A DNA stretch of 64,000 bases from Cyathus striatus (taxonomy: Eukaryota; Basidiomycota; Agaricomycetes; Agaricales; Nidulariaceae). This document shows positions 33,840 to 43,844 of the stretch, in pieces (the first letter of the stretch is position 1; the number at the start of each line of letters is the position of its first letter). Where the stretch lies: NCBI GenBank assembly GCA_025738555.1, contig JAOVFP010000006.1, positions 6,200,001 to 6,264,000 of the forward strand, read 5' to 3'. The notes below the pieces were generated by a model, which was given only the letters and a program-made list of their open reading frames with translations, ran no database searches and was not told the origin of the DNA. A program made the position numbers and the translations under genes.

Positions 33840-34442
33840 ATGAAGTTGATATAAAGTACAGGTAGAGTACAGGTAGAGAACAGGTAGAGAACAGGTAATG
33901 AATATGTATCACATTAGCATGAAGTTGATATAAAGTACAGGTAGAGTACAGTTAATGAACATGTATGATAGTCATAAAGTCTACCTGTAGTCCAGGTAAT
34001 GAATATGTATCACACTAGCATGAAATTGGTATAAAGTACAGGTAGAGTTCAGGTAGAGTTCAGGTAGAGTCCAGGTAATGAATATGTATCACACTAGCAT
34101 GAAGTTGGTATAAAGTACAGGTAGAGTACAGGTAGAGTACAGGTAGAGTACAGGTAATGAATATGTATCACACTAGCATGAAGTTGGTATAAAGTACAGG
34201 TAGAGTACAGGTAGAGTACAGGTAGAGTCCAGGTAATGAATATGTATCACACTAGCATGAAGTTGGTATAAAGTACAGGTAGAGTACAGGTAGAGTCCAG
34301 GTAGAGTACAGGTAATGAACATGTATGATAGTCCTAAAGTCTACCTGTAGTCCAGGTAGAGTCCAGGTAGAGTTCAGATAGAGTTCAGAAGTCTACCTGT
34401 AGTCCAGGTAGAGTCCAGAACTCTACCTGGACTCCACCTGAT
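33840..34442. repeat. AGTCCAGGTAGAG-word array, right end of KDZ candidate
   Basis: Units of about 70-80 bp contain AATGAATATGTATCACACTA, GCATGAAGTTGGTATAAAGT and one to four copies of ACAGGTAGAGT. The outer part turns into GTCCAGGTAGAGTCCAGAAC and ends CCACCTGAT. The stretch 33598-33839 is AT-rich and carries no gene. Confidence 0.82.
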
Positions 34443-34450
34443 TTGGTGGA

Positions 34451-35491
34451 GGAGTGTGATATACTGTACCGTGCAGTGTTAAAAATGTACCATGCAGTGT
34501 TGGAAATGTACCATGCAGTGTTGGAAATGTACCGTGCAGTGTTGGAAGTGTACCGTGCAGTGCAATTAATGTACCGTGCAGCGCTAGTGGCTTGACATGC
34601 TGTGCATTATTGAAACTCATGTATATTATCTTAGTGCCGCTCACTACGGATATTAATTTTACATTGTACAATGAACTTAGTGATGCTAATGTATCGTATA
34701 TAGTCATATATAGTTATTGTGCTGAGCAGTAATTTTGATTGAGTACTGTTTATCTCGGAGTTTTCTCAAGTAGTTCATTTATGATTGATGTGTGGTAGTG
34801 CATCGTACAACAATTGTGTCGTTGCACTCTGCTTATCACAGAATGCTTGCTTAAGTGATATAATATGCAATGATTTTTATATAGCGATACAGCGGTCCAT
34901 ATAACGATTAAACATTCGATTTCTAATTCACTTGGGTCTGACAAATAGGAAGTCTCACATAAATATCATTATATCTCTGTATACAGTTACCTTTATCTTT
35001 TAATATTTTAATAGCTTATACTGTATATATAGCAGATCATATATCCGAAATCTCATGTAGATATATCACGAATAACAACTTCTGTAAGCTATTTAGTAAA
35101 TTGTATGATACAAACATAGTTGGTGAATTAGATTGTATATATCTCTGCATTAAATGCGTTCAGTATTTCGTAAATTTACATTCCAGTAGAATAAAATGGG
35201 AAAAGTATGTATACAAAATTTAAAGTTGGTCAATCAATACAGGGAGTAATGTGCTACAAGCTAATTAATGCGAGAATACCTCGCATTATGGGTGGGAAAA
35301 AAGCATGGTTGCCATCATTTTTGGCAACCACATGTACCGTGCATCACCAGCAATGTACTACGCATCATCAGAAATGTACCGTGCATCATCAGAAATGTAC
35401 CGTGCGTACCGTGAGTGTTACCATATATTTTTTGATGTACCGCGCAGTACTGTGCAGTGTACCGTGCAGTACCGTTAAAAACCACTAGCCC
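34451..35491. repeat. Right part of the GTACCGTGC element
   Basis: GTACCGTGCAGTGTTGGAAA units occur at 34460-34590 and GTACCGTGCATCATCAGAAA units at 35325-35480. The 700 bases between are AT-rich with no gene. Confidence 0.7.
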
Positions 35492-35501
35492 GCACAGTGA
35501 C

Positions 35502-35822
35502 TCACTGTGCAGTGCGTCTGAGATTGAAATATTGCAGTGCAGTCACATTCACGACACAGTACTGCGCTGTGTACGGCAGCACTGGCACTAGTACACAGCT
35601 AGCTACAAGTTGCCAACACCAGTCGATTACGTCACCATTTACATTCTGGAATGCATTAAAAGCACAAGCTTGCTGTACATTTATCAACACAATCTCCATC
35701 TCCCAACAGCTCATTCCGAAACTGAGGATTGTATGAGGGTATAAGGACCAGAATTCAAGCTGCTGCAGTCATGGTCAAGTCACAGTGCAAATACTTACAC
35801 AACTAGAGCACAACCGGGAATT
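35502..35822 (+). promoter_or_regulatory. Upstream region of the gene at 35823
   Basis: This 320-bp stretch follows the TSD of the 11-kb composite insertion, so the promoter of the next gene now begins within about 330 bp of a transposon. It has the GTGCAGT-rich segment 35505-35560 and no other feature I can support. Confidence 0.3.
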
Positions 35823-38800
35823 ATGACGACAGTCCACGAAGAGGTTCCAGACTCAGTAACTACCTCGGCATTTAGTAAAGGCAAGAACCAAGCAATCAGC
35901 AACGCAAATGTTCTAAATGCTAGTGGAAACATCACCTACATTGAGTGCAATCCTCACCTCACTCAGGCTATTGTTGATGTTCTACTAAATCTGTCTTCCA
36001 ACGCTCATCTTCCGGGGATACCACCTGAGATTGTACTGACATTGACACACACAGCGACGAGTTCCACTGCACTAGGTTCACAGCCTGATATAATCGGTAT
36101 TACGTTGCAAGAAAATATCATAGAGTCATCCATTTCAGAGAATGTAAGTCCTAGAAGGCTACCACTGCGCACCTAATTAAATACAGTGCATTTCATACTA
36201 ATAGGTCAATTCGGACAAGGATGAAAGCAGATGTGTTGAAAGCTCTGAAAGTGAGACAAGTGTGAACATGGTAGTATTTATTGTTTTTGTTGTTGCTTTT
36301 TTGGCCGCTAATGATTTTGGACAGATTCCAACCCATGAGACACTATTTCTTCCTTCAGAAACCCTTTCGCGATCCCCCAGCGATCGTCAAATCTACGTTG
36401 AAAAAATGTTTCCACTCAATCACGGCTTTCCCCTGTGGTTTCCTCAACCAGATCGTCATCTACCGTTTGAATACCGTCGCAAGGGTGTTTCTATTGGAGA
36501 TGTTGGTGTCATTACACCCAATGGCGCCTTCGACTTTTTGTTCAATATTTCGTTGCCGGCTGAACATCCGATAAATCCTAATGATCTGCCAGATGATTTT
36601 AGATTTATACCAAAGCTTAGAACATTGTTCCAAATTTCGCTTAATCCTGGTACAAGCGCGATCTCAAATTTGGATATTAATACGCATTTCGACGAGAACA
36701 CGAAGTATGCTAATAAGCAATGTTATTATAACTGGCTTCATAGCAAACTAACATGCACTTGTTTTATAGCGATATAATTTTCACCTGCCAAGATGGTAAC
36801 AAAGGAGCGATTCTTGCCATACCCGATGGTGCATCTGAGGAAGTCCTGAGAAATGAATGGGAGCTAAAGGAGTTTATATCTAAAAATGCTTTAACTTGGT
36901 ATAGATATGCTAGGCACTGTGGCCTTGAACTGGATCGTCATTCGCTATACCTGGTCACTGGACACACAAAATCAAAGACATGGGGAATCGCAACATTCTG
37001 TAAAACCGTTCCAGAGCGAAATAGTGTGCTTTCAATAAGTAAATCAAACCCCACATGTGGTCTTCCTTTCTCATGGAAGAAGTCAGGAGGAGCTACTGTC
37101 TTTCGAACTGGCCCATCTCCAGATCCAGATTTTTCTGAAAATGGGATGCAGACCGATATCGATAATCAGTGCTTATTCTTGCGCGGTTTCCAAATTTCAC
37201 TATCAGAGGACATGTGGAATAAGATTTTGGGACTTACTAATGTAGTGACCGGCAAGAATTCACCCGAAGAATATGGCGTTCAAACTGCACATTTATTCGG
37301 GTGCCGCGCTACTTCGTGATGCCCGCGCCACTTCTGGGGGACCAACCCAACTTAGCGCGCTACTTTTCATTGGTACTGCGCCATTTTCTCTTGACTGTCA
37401 GCGCGCGACTTTTCGTTGGTACCGCGCCACTTTCTCTTGACTTTGTCTTGACTTGCCGCCCTTTCGCAGTTCATCCAAGCGCTACTTTGTTTTTTTTGTC
37501 CTGCGCGCCACTTTCTGAGTTCACTCAGCGCTACATTTTTGTAGCCAGATAGCTTAAGTACTCCAAAATATCAACAATTACTAAGTTAAATGAAATATAT
37601 TATATGCTACTAGAAATAATACTAGTCTACAGTGTCTTTTAATTGTATAAAATATTTATTTTTGACTAAAGGTGGTATGAGAGCGAGGGCGTACAAGTAA
37701 ACCACATTACGTAAAAGGTGGGAGCGATCATTACACAATGCACCGGCAGTCCGTCAGATATGCATAAGCAATGAGATCCCGAGCTGAATGCCGCGAAACG
37801 ATGTGTTGATACGGTAGACGAGCGGGGAACGAGCTAGGAAGTGGGGTCATAACACTCAACTGAGCGGCTCTCCGTCATCCTGTATAAGATGCTGGAGGAG
37901 GGATGCAGCCGAAGTGTGTCTCTAGGAGCCGGGGGCATGCCGTGTAGGGAGGGAGTGCCGCGGGGAGGAGGGGTCTGATATACATAAGTAAATGGTGTAG
38001 AAGAAACAAAAACCTTCGCATATATACGCACGTTATAATCAGCACCCCTAAAATCCTACTAACCATGAACCAGAGGCCACTGGCCACACATTATGTCGAA
38101 GTAATCTGAAATAAAGAATTGAGAGTCTGCCTATTTGATGGTGGCATTTGTGGAAGGGGTAGGATGTTATGGTTAAGGCTTCGGGGGTTTGGTGTGTAGG
38201 GAGCACATAGAAAATAGGGAAAGACAATGTAGGGCAATGGGAAAGAGTGTAGACGAGTGTAGATGTTCGGCGCTGCGTGTCAAGCGGTAAGCGGTAGAGT
38301 AGAATCAGAACTCAGAATTGGCGGTGTACCGTGGGAGATAAACAACATTATGCACGTGGTATTAAATAGACACAAATATGTACTCTTATGTACGCGTTAG
38401 TTTGCATTGTTTGCCAGCGGCCTCCATTGCCAGCACTCGAGCTAGCATTTCGTCTTCTGCTGCCATTGCCAGCAGTCCCAGTCAGGCCTCAAAGTTGCTC
38501 TGTGCTATGCTTCCTCTACGCTCGATCATCTTGGCCTCTATACTCGTTCTGTCTCTCTTCTAGTCGCTCCATTTCCAGCTCAGGTCGCAGGGTTGTCGGA
38601 AACAAGCAAATGTGAATTGCTCTAGTTGGTTTAAGGTCCTCTGTTCTCATAGGTTCGTGCTCAGTTACAACTTCTCCCACCAAGTACTGACTTATTGTTT
38701 ATTTTCAATTTATTCATGGGACAAGATGCCAGTGGTTCAACCTTTACCATTATTTCTGGGCTATGTTGAATTTAGCGCTCCATGTTCCCATATTCAACCC

Positions 38801-39849
38801 CGCCCTTCGTCTTTCTGTGCCTTTGGTCGCCACTACCGAACCATCCGCTCTTAGAAGGGAGCTACATGGCTGACTGCGAAGCATTTTTCAGATGGGTGTC
38901 TTTGTGTTGTTGCCGGGATTCGTGAGGGTCTTGTCTTTATTGGGGCTTGAGGTATCCTGTGGTGTTCGAGACTGCCAGAGCATTTTTTGCATCCCCATCT
39001 TTTACGTAATGCGATCTACTTATACATACACCCTTGTTCACACCGCCTTAGTCGAAAATAAGTATTTTATACAAGTAAAAGACACTGTATGCTAGTATTA
39101 TTTCTAGTAGTATATAATATATTTCATTTAACTTAGTAATTTTTGATATTTTGGAGAACTTGAGTTATCTGGCTGCAAAAAGTGGCACTGAGGGATTTCA
39201 GAAAGTGGCGCGGGACAAAAAAAAAACAAAGTAGCGCTTGGATGAACTGCGAAAGGGCGGTAAGTCGAGACAGTCAAAAGAAAGTGGCGCGGTACCAACG
39301 AAAAGTCGCGCGCTGACAGTCAAGAAAAAATGGCGCGGTTGTTGGAATATCAGAGACATCCATATTCAAATGTCTCAATGATCCCCGCTTGCGCCACTCT
39401 TGTTTCAAGTATGCTCTCCATTTTATTCTATGCCACTATGCTATCCCTTTTATGTATTACATATTTTGTATTTAAACTTGTACACTACGTCGTTTACTGT
39501 GTGCGTTTACCCCCACAATATACGCCGTCACACGATTTCATTAGAACCTTCAACAGCGGTACCAACGAAAAGTAGCGCGCTAAGTTGGGTTGGTCCCCCA
39601 GAAGTGGCGCGGGCATCACGAAGTAGCGCGGCACCCGAATAAATGTGCAGTTCGAACGCCATAGAAGAATATCATAACCCCGGGAGTACCCTTAATAAAT
39701 CTAACTGTCAAGATCGAACTGGATCTGGAGCGCAGTCTTCATGTCATAAAGATTTCGGTAATAATATTAGCATAACTAATTTTCCAGCTAGAAATATTGT
39801 GAGCACTTTCATCTTTTATAGGTTAAAAGCTTACATTTTCACTTCATAG
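35823..39849 (+). CDS. Unnamed Agaricomycete gene, split by a 2.4-kb TIR element
   Basis: Exons 35823-36143, 36205-36270, 36325-36704 and 36770-37271 are joined by introns of 61, 54 and 65 nt. The frame then continues at 39670 after removal of the TIR element and one GAAGAA copy, and stops at 39849. Motifs include HGFPLWFPQP, GVSIGDVGVITPNGAFDFLF, LPDG-like IPDGASEEVLRNEWELKEFI, HSLYLVTGHTKSKTWGIATF and CLFLRGFQISL. From memory this order recurs in many unnamed proteins of mushroom-forming fungi; no function is known to me. CpG is normal and no stop was found, so the gene was intact until the insertion. With the element present the frame runs from the TIR into ARG-rich sequence and stops at 37317, giving a truncated protein. 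Confidence 0.65.
37272..39663. mobile_element. 2.4-kb long-TIR element interrupting the gene
   Basis: TIRs start TATGGCGTTC, pass through ATTCGGGTGCCGCGCTACTT and extend about 380 bp inward (to 37650 on the left, from about 39060 on the right). Differences between the arms are few and mostly at CpG. The flanks are GAAGAA at 37266-37271 and 39664-39669; if the left end starts at GGCG, the TSD is the 9-bp GAAGAATAT. The right arm has an extra insertion of about 220 bp (39335-39556). The interior (37650-39060) has no gene I recognise, so the element is non-autonomous. Confidence 0.85.
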
Positions 39850-40221
39850 CAGTCCCACCCATTAAGTGTCATAAACGATATGCTATTCTCAATAGTAAGT
39901 ATACTATAGTTCTTGAAGACCACTCGACTCAAAATTAATAAATCACTCATATTGGAATAGGTTCCAAAAGCTCATATTGTTGTCACACATGACAGCTCAT
40001 TGTCTAAACTCGTCAGCCAGGTTAGAATCAGAAGCTACTAGTATCTTGGTTAATTTTTAATATTGCTAATAAACTTTTAAAAAAAGAGAAACTATGGCGC
40101 AGAGAACATGGACCTTCATGAAGCTATAAAATCCCAGTTTGTTATAGGCTATGATAATGGTAGAGTCTTTCATGCAGTACACTAACTGTAACTGAGCTAA
40201 AATCCGCAAAAAGAAACTGGA
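39850..40221. other. Intergenic stretch
   Basis: No frame, repeat or structured element is seen between the unnamed gene and the zinc-finger gene. AT-rich; it would hold the zinc-finger promoter. Confidence 0.4.
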
Positions 40222-40923
40222 ATGTGCACTTTAGAGCCAAGAAAGGATGTGTCAATGCGGTTATTCGATCCGAACGTTAATGCCGAAATGGACTGTAGTC
40301 CTGAAAATCCACACGTTACTATTAATGCGAGTCGTAAGGGAAGGAAGCTAGAGGCTAAGTACATGTGTCCTGTTCCTGGGTGTGGGAGTACGTTTACTAA
40401 GAGCTTTAATTTGAAAGGTTTGTCCCATTTTCCTTGTTTAAGGTTGGGTAATGTTGACTGACGTTGGATAGGGCATATACGATCGCATAATGAAGAAAAA
40501 CCGTTCCAGTGCCATTGGCCTGGGTGCGAAAAGGGCTTTGCGAGGCAGAATGAGTATGTACGACATGAGCAATTGCATACAAATTATAGACCTTTTACGT
40601 GTGAAGGGTGTCAGAAGCAATTTGCGAGAATGGATGCGTTAAATAGACATTGTGCGTTTATTTTTATCTATGGTATACAACTTATACCGATCGATTGGAT
40701 AGTACGATCTGAAGGAGGAGCAGAATGCGCCATGTTGCAGGAGCAGAGAAGTTCGATCAATCCCTCGACATCCACGGGATCCACGTCGACAACGTCTTCG
40801 TCTGAGGTCCCGGGTACCCCCAATACCCCAGAGCGCTCGCAAATTACCTGGCCTGGCAAAACCTGCGAAACCCCGGCGTGGAAAAGTGGCGAAACCTTGC
40901 GAACAGTGATTGACACGAACTGA
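40222..40923 (+). CDS. C2H2 zinc-finger protein, three exons
   Basis: Exons 40222-40417, 40472-40651 and 40703-40923 give 198 residues with introns of 54 and 51 nt. Residues about 50-140 hold three C2H2 fingers: CPVPGCGSTFTKSFNLKGHI, CHWPGCEKGFARQNEYVRHE and CEGCQKQFARMDALNRHLRS, the last joined by the second splice. The first two are of the C-x4-C type, linked by HNEEKP and HTNYRP. The fungal hallmark RSEGGAEC follows, then a Ser/Thr-rich tail. It is probably a nuclear DNA-binding transcription regulator; the target is unknown. The tail ends close to an R2 repeat, so the natural C-terminus may differ. Confidence 0.85.
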
Positions 40924-40944
40924 TTTTTTGGCTGTAGTGTCGAC

Positions 40945-41255
40945 ATAAGTATTATAATGAAGAGGTGGAAAGTCGGTTGGGTGTACCTAGTGAAAGACAA
41001 AATATGCGAGTCGTTGAGACGTCCGTCCGACTGGGGTGATCTAAGGTGAGAGGGAGTGAAAGATTTTATTTGCTTGTCTGTAGTGTAACTACAGAGATTT
41101 TTATACTAGAAAAACCGATAAATCTAAAATAAGTAAGAGTAATTATATCGGATGAAGGAATGGAGGATGTAAAAAGGAAAAGTGTGAAACATTAAAAATG
41201 AATAGAAAACTCAGTAAGAAAGTCCAATGTGTTGAGGTTTGCGAGGAGACAAGTG
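40945..41255 (-). repeat. Dispersed repeat R2, minus-strand copy
   Basis: The reverse complement of this stretch follows 9560-9850. CpG sites are largely kept here. Bases 41256-41535 hold no recognisable gene. Confidence 0.75.
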
Positions 41256-41535
41256 TTTTCTTGTCAAACCTCAGGGTCTTGTATCAGTGCCAATGGCAAA
41301 GCCATTTTGATAAATCGGAGTGTCGCAGGGGATAGGTATGGTCGGAACGGTGTACGAAGATGTATAATTTGGGGAAAGTGAGAAAGAGTGGGTGGAAATG
41401 ACAGATTAGGGAGAGAATGCGAGCGGAACGCGTACGGACGCGTCAATGTAGCCGCTAGCGTGATGCGTGATTAAGTAATCCGATTTGAACAGGCCTATTT
41501 TTTCAAAAATTCTCAGACAATTCAAGGTGATAGTA

Positions 41536-41814
41536 CTGCACCCTTTCGACCAACTGTTCATCGAATTACTTACGCTGTGACGACGATGAACAGTTGGACC
41601 CTCTGTTCAAGGGTCAGTGATGCATGACGAATAGAAGATCTGTTCGTGAGATTTTTTGCGAGCGAAGCGAGCCGCCGAAAAATAGACCCTAACCTCTATT
41701 CAAATTGGATATACCACTGTTCAAATTGCTTTGTGATGCATGATTAATGAGACATCTATTCAAGTTCAAAGCGTCGTGTGATGCGTGACTGAACAGTTGG
41801 TCGAAAGTCTACAG
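41536..41814. mobile_element. 279-bp TA-flanked MITE
   Basis: The left end CTGCACCCTTTCGACCAACT and the inverted right end CTGTAGACTTTCGACCAACT form TIRs of about 25 bp with three mismatches. TA flanks lie at 41534-41535 and 41815-41816. The interior repeats GTGATGCATGAC-like words, recalling GCGTGAC words in the MITE at 7680. Confidence 0.78.
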
Positions 41815-42039
41815 TACATGTAAATTATGTGAAATAAGCACTCTAATGCTTTTCCCATGATTTAGATGAATACATTGTATATTTATATTTTTTTCTCTCA
41901 CCACGCCTCAAAGCTAGAGTTGCATATGGAACCCAAAAGCTTCATCGTAGTATTGTCAGTGGGCTGATGAATTGTCCCAATTCGTTTCTGTGAAGTCAAT
42001 GTGCATTGTGAAGTTGTCGAGCTCACCGCGGATCTAGCA

Positions 42040-43145
42040 TGGTCATGTGATTAAGTACTTATTCGGTGACTTCGCAAATCGATGACGTAAGTCGCTGTCT
42101 CTTGCTCTTAGGCTCTGCCTTGTAACCCTCTCCCGCTCCTCTCACCTCAGACAAGGGTGGATCGGATCGCTGTAAATATGGTACAACCCAATTTGCTTAA
42201 CAATTAGAATAGTTATTAGAATATGCTATCTTACCGATATGTGAGCAAATCTAGAATATGTGCAAGAATAGGAAAACTGACTGATCCATGCAAGATATTT
42301 ACAATAAGATCCGTGACCCCATCCGTTCCTAGGCCAATCGGAAAATTTTCGGAGGCTCGGTTCACGTTGCAGAGGTAAAATTGGCACGAAACGGTTGGAA
42401 CAATAAGCAGATGTATTACCTAATTTAGAATTTTCTAATGCATCTGACACATTACATATTTTATGGCATATTCTAATTGTTACAAAAATCGGGATGTACC
42501 ATATTTACACGAACCCTATTTAGGTCTGTCTGAGGTGTCTTCCCTTCAACCACACACATCATATGTGACTATCCCGGTAAAGGCGCTCAGCGTCCCACTT
42601 GACTCACCACACAGCCACTCCCTCTTCCTCTTCCTCAACCATTACGTTACCACTACGCCAACTATGCTGGCGGACTCTAGCATCAATCTTGGTCCTCGAC
42701 GACCGCCACAGCTACGAGCATCAGCACGAGTTATGTCTTTGCGCAACTGCAGGTCGATGTTGGATACTTGGATGCGAAGGAGCTGTTGATTAATATAACA
42801 CGAACGGGAATGTCCCTGCTGCGTCTAAGCTACCGAAACTTACACGAGGAAAGGAGATGGAGTTTTCAACTAGCTTAATGATCCTGCAGAAATTCTCGAT
42901 ATTTACTATGAATTTCATATGCGCTTAGGCTGCTCTTTCGAGTTAGATGTTCGAGTCTGAGGGGTATTGTAATAGGAACCATGTCACCCAGTACGTTCTT
43001 ATCTTTTCATTTTTGGTTGGTGGTAGCCGATGTGTGTTCACTGTTCGTGATACTGCTATACGGTCTAGTAAGATGCGTGAAAGGTCTATTGTCGTGCGTT
43101 CCTCCCTTCGTTCCCTTCTGACCTTACTGCAGTAAATTTTACTCC
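42040..43145. repeat. Dispersed repeat R1, copy C
   Basis: It starts with the shared opening CATGTGATTAAGTA..AAATCGATGACGTAAGT, contains the block TTACGTTACCACTACGCCAA and GGACTTGGATGCGAAGGA-like sequence, and is interrupted by a MITE at 42200-42480. Its 42950-43130 part repeats directly at 44345-44520 in copy D (AGTATTGTAATAGGA, then ACCCAGTACGTTCTTATCTT). Confidence 0.7.
42200..42480. mobile_element. 281-bp TA-flanked MITE inside R1 copy C
   Basis: The ends ACAATTAGAATA and TATTCTAATTGT are inverted, with TA on both sides (42198-42199 and 42481-42482). The interior holds no gene. Confidence 0.65.
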
Positions 43146-43844
43146 GACTCAACTACAGATTATATTCGTGATTCCTTACGTATTTTTTCCCTTTGTATTC
43201 GTCTCAACCTTTCCACCGTCGTGGAACCTCGTTCCTCATCATAAGTCGTCCTCCAATGCCCCCAAAGCTCGTTCATAACTCATTTCCGAGTTCTTTCGCA
43301 TCGATACGTTCACAAACAACTCATCTCTTCACTAACGGCTTTCTTCGTACACCTTAGGACGCCGCAGGTTGAACAGTCTTCAACCGACTCGCGCTTTTGA
43401 GGCTTTTAAGGTTGGACGTGCTTTTTGCGTATACAATGGTGAAGGTCGAGCATTACTCTGGGCTAGGAACGCGGAGCGTGGCTGAGCCTTCCCTGCGCAC
43501 GAAAGACAAAATCTCGTGGTTCTAGTTCTATCCTCGACATGGATCCATGTTCCGGGATCGTCTTTGCGAGAATGTAGGGTTTGGACTCTGGGGACTTTTA
43601 ACAATACAAGAATGTTGGGCTTCGAGAATGGGTGGGACTGTGGATTAGGCTAGATGAATCTGCTGCCGCCGTTGAGCTACGATGAGTGGCCGCTGACGGG
43701 CCCACTGTAAATGTAATTCATATATGTATATGAGTTCCGAAAGAAATCCGAAACTTTCATCTAATTGAGCCCCACCACTGCCCAGGCGCCCATCCTTGTT
43801 GTGAGTCGGTGTGTTGACAAATTGTCTCAATGACCGCGAATTAT
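43146..43844. other. Spacer between R1 copies C and D
   Basis: Bases 43330-43400 resemble the R2-like ACACCTTAGGACGCCGCAGG segment. The minus-strand frames at 43380-43604 and 43645-43830 have no motif I recognise. Confidence 0.35.

Larger units (their letters stand above)
26382..34442 (+). mobile_element. Candidate KDZ transposon, 8.06 kb
   Basis: Both ends start ATCAGGT and continue into arrays of AGTCCAGGTAGAGTCC-type words that are inverted relative to each other (26382-26640 and 33840-34442). The flanks TTCATGGA (26374-26381) and TTGGTGGA (34443-34450) agree at 6 of 8 positions; I recall an 8-bp TSD for the related Zisupton elements. Inside are a tRNA-like fragment, a hairpin-repeat array, four palindromes, a degraded acidic/basic protein gene and a degraded CxC-KDZ transposase gene. 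The gene content is solid; the exact ends are an inference. Confidence 0.6.
24282..35491. mobile_element. GTACCGTGC-word TIR element, about 1.9 kb, with two large insertions
   Basis: The left end is AGGCTGACAGTTTTTGATGG and the right end, inverted, is GGGCTAGTGGTTTTTAACGG, an imperfect 23-bp TIR ending in GGTAC. A perfect 10-bp TSD GCACAGTGAC lies at 24272-24281 and 35492-35501. Subterminal arrays of GTACCGTGCA, decayed to GTACCATGCA or GTACTGTGCA, sit at 24300-24399, 25648-26360, 34460-34590 and 35320-35480. Two elements split it: the GTTGCC element (24400-25647) and the KDZ candidate (26382-34442). Without them it is about 1.88 kb. No gene of its own is seen. Confidence 0.75.
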
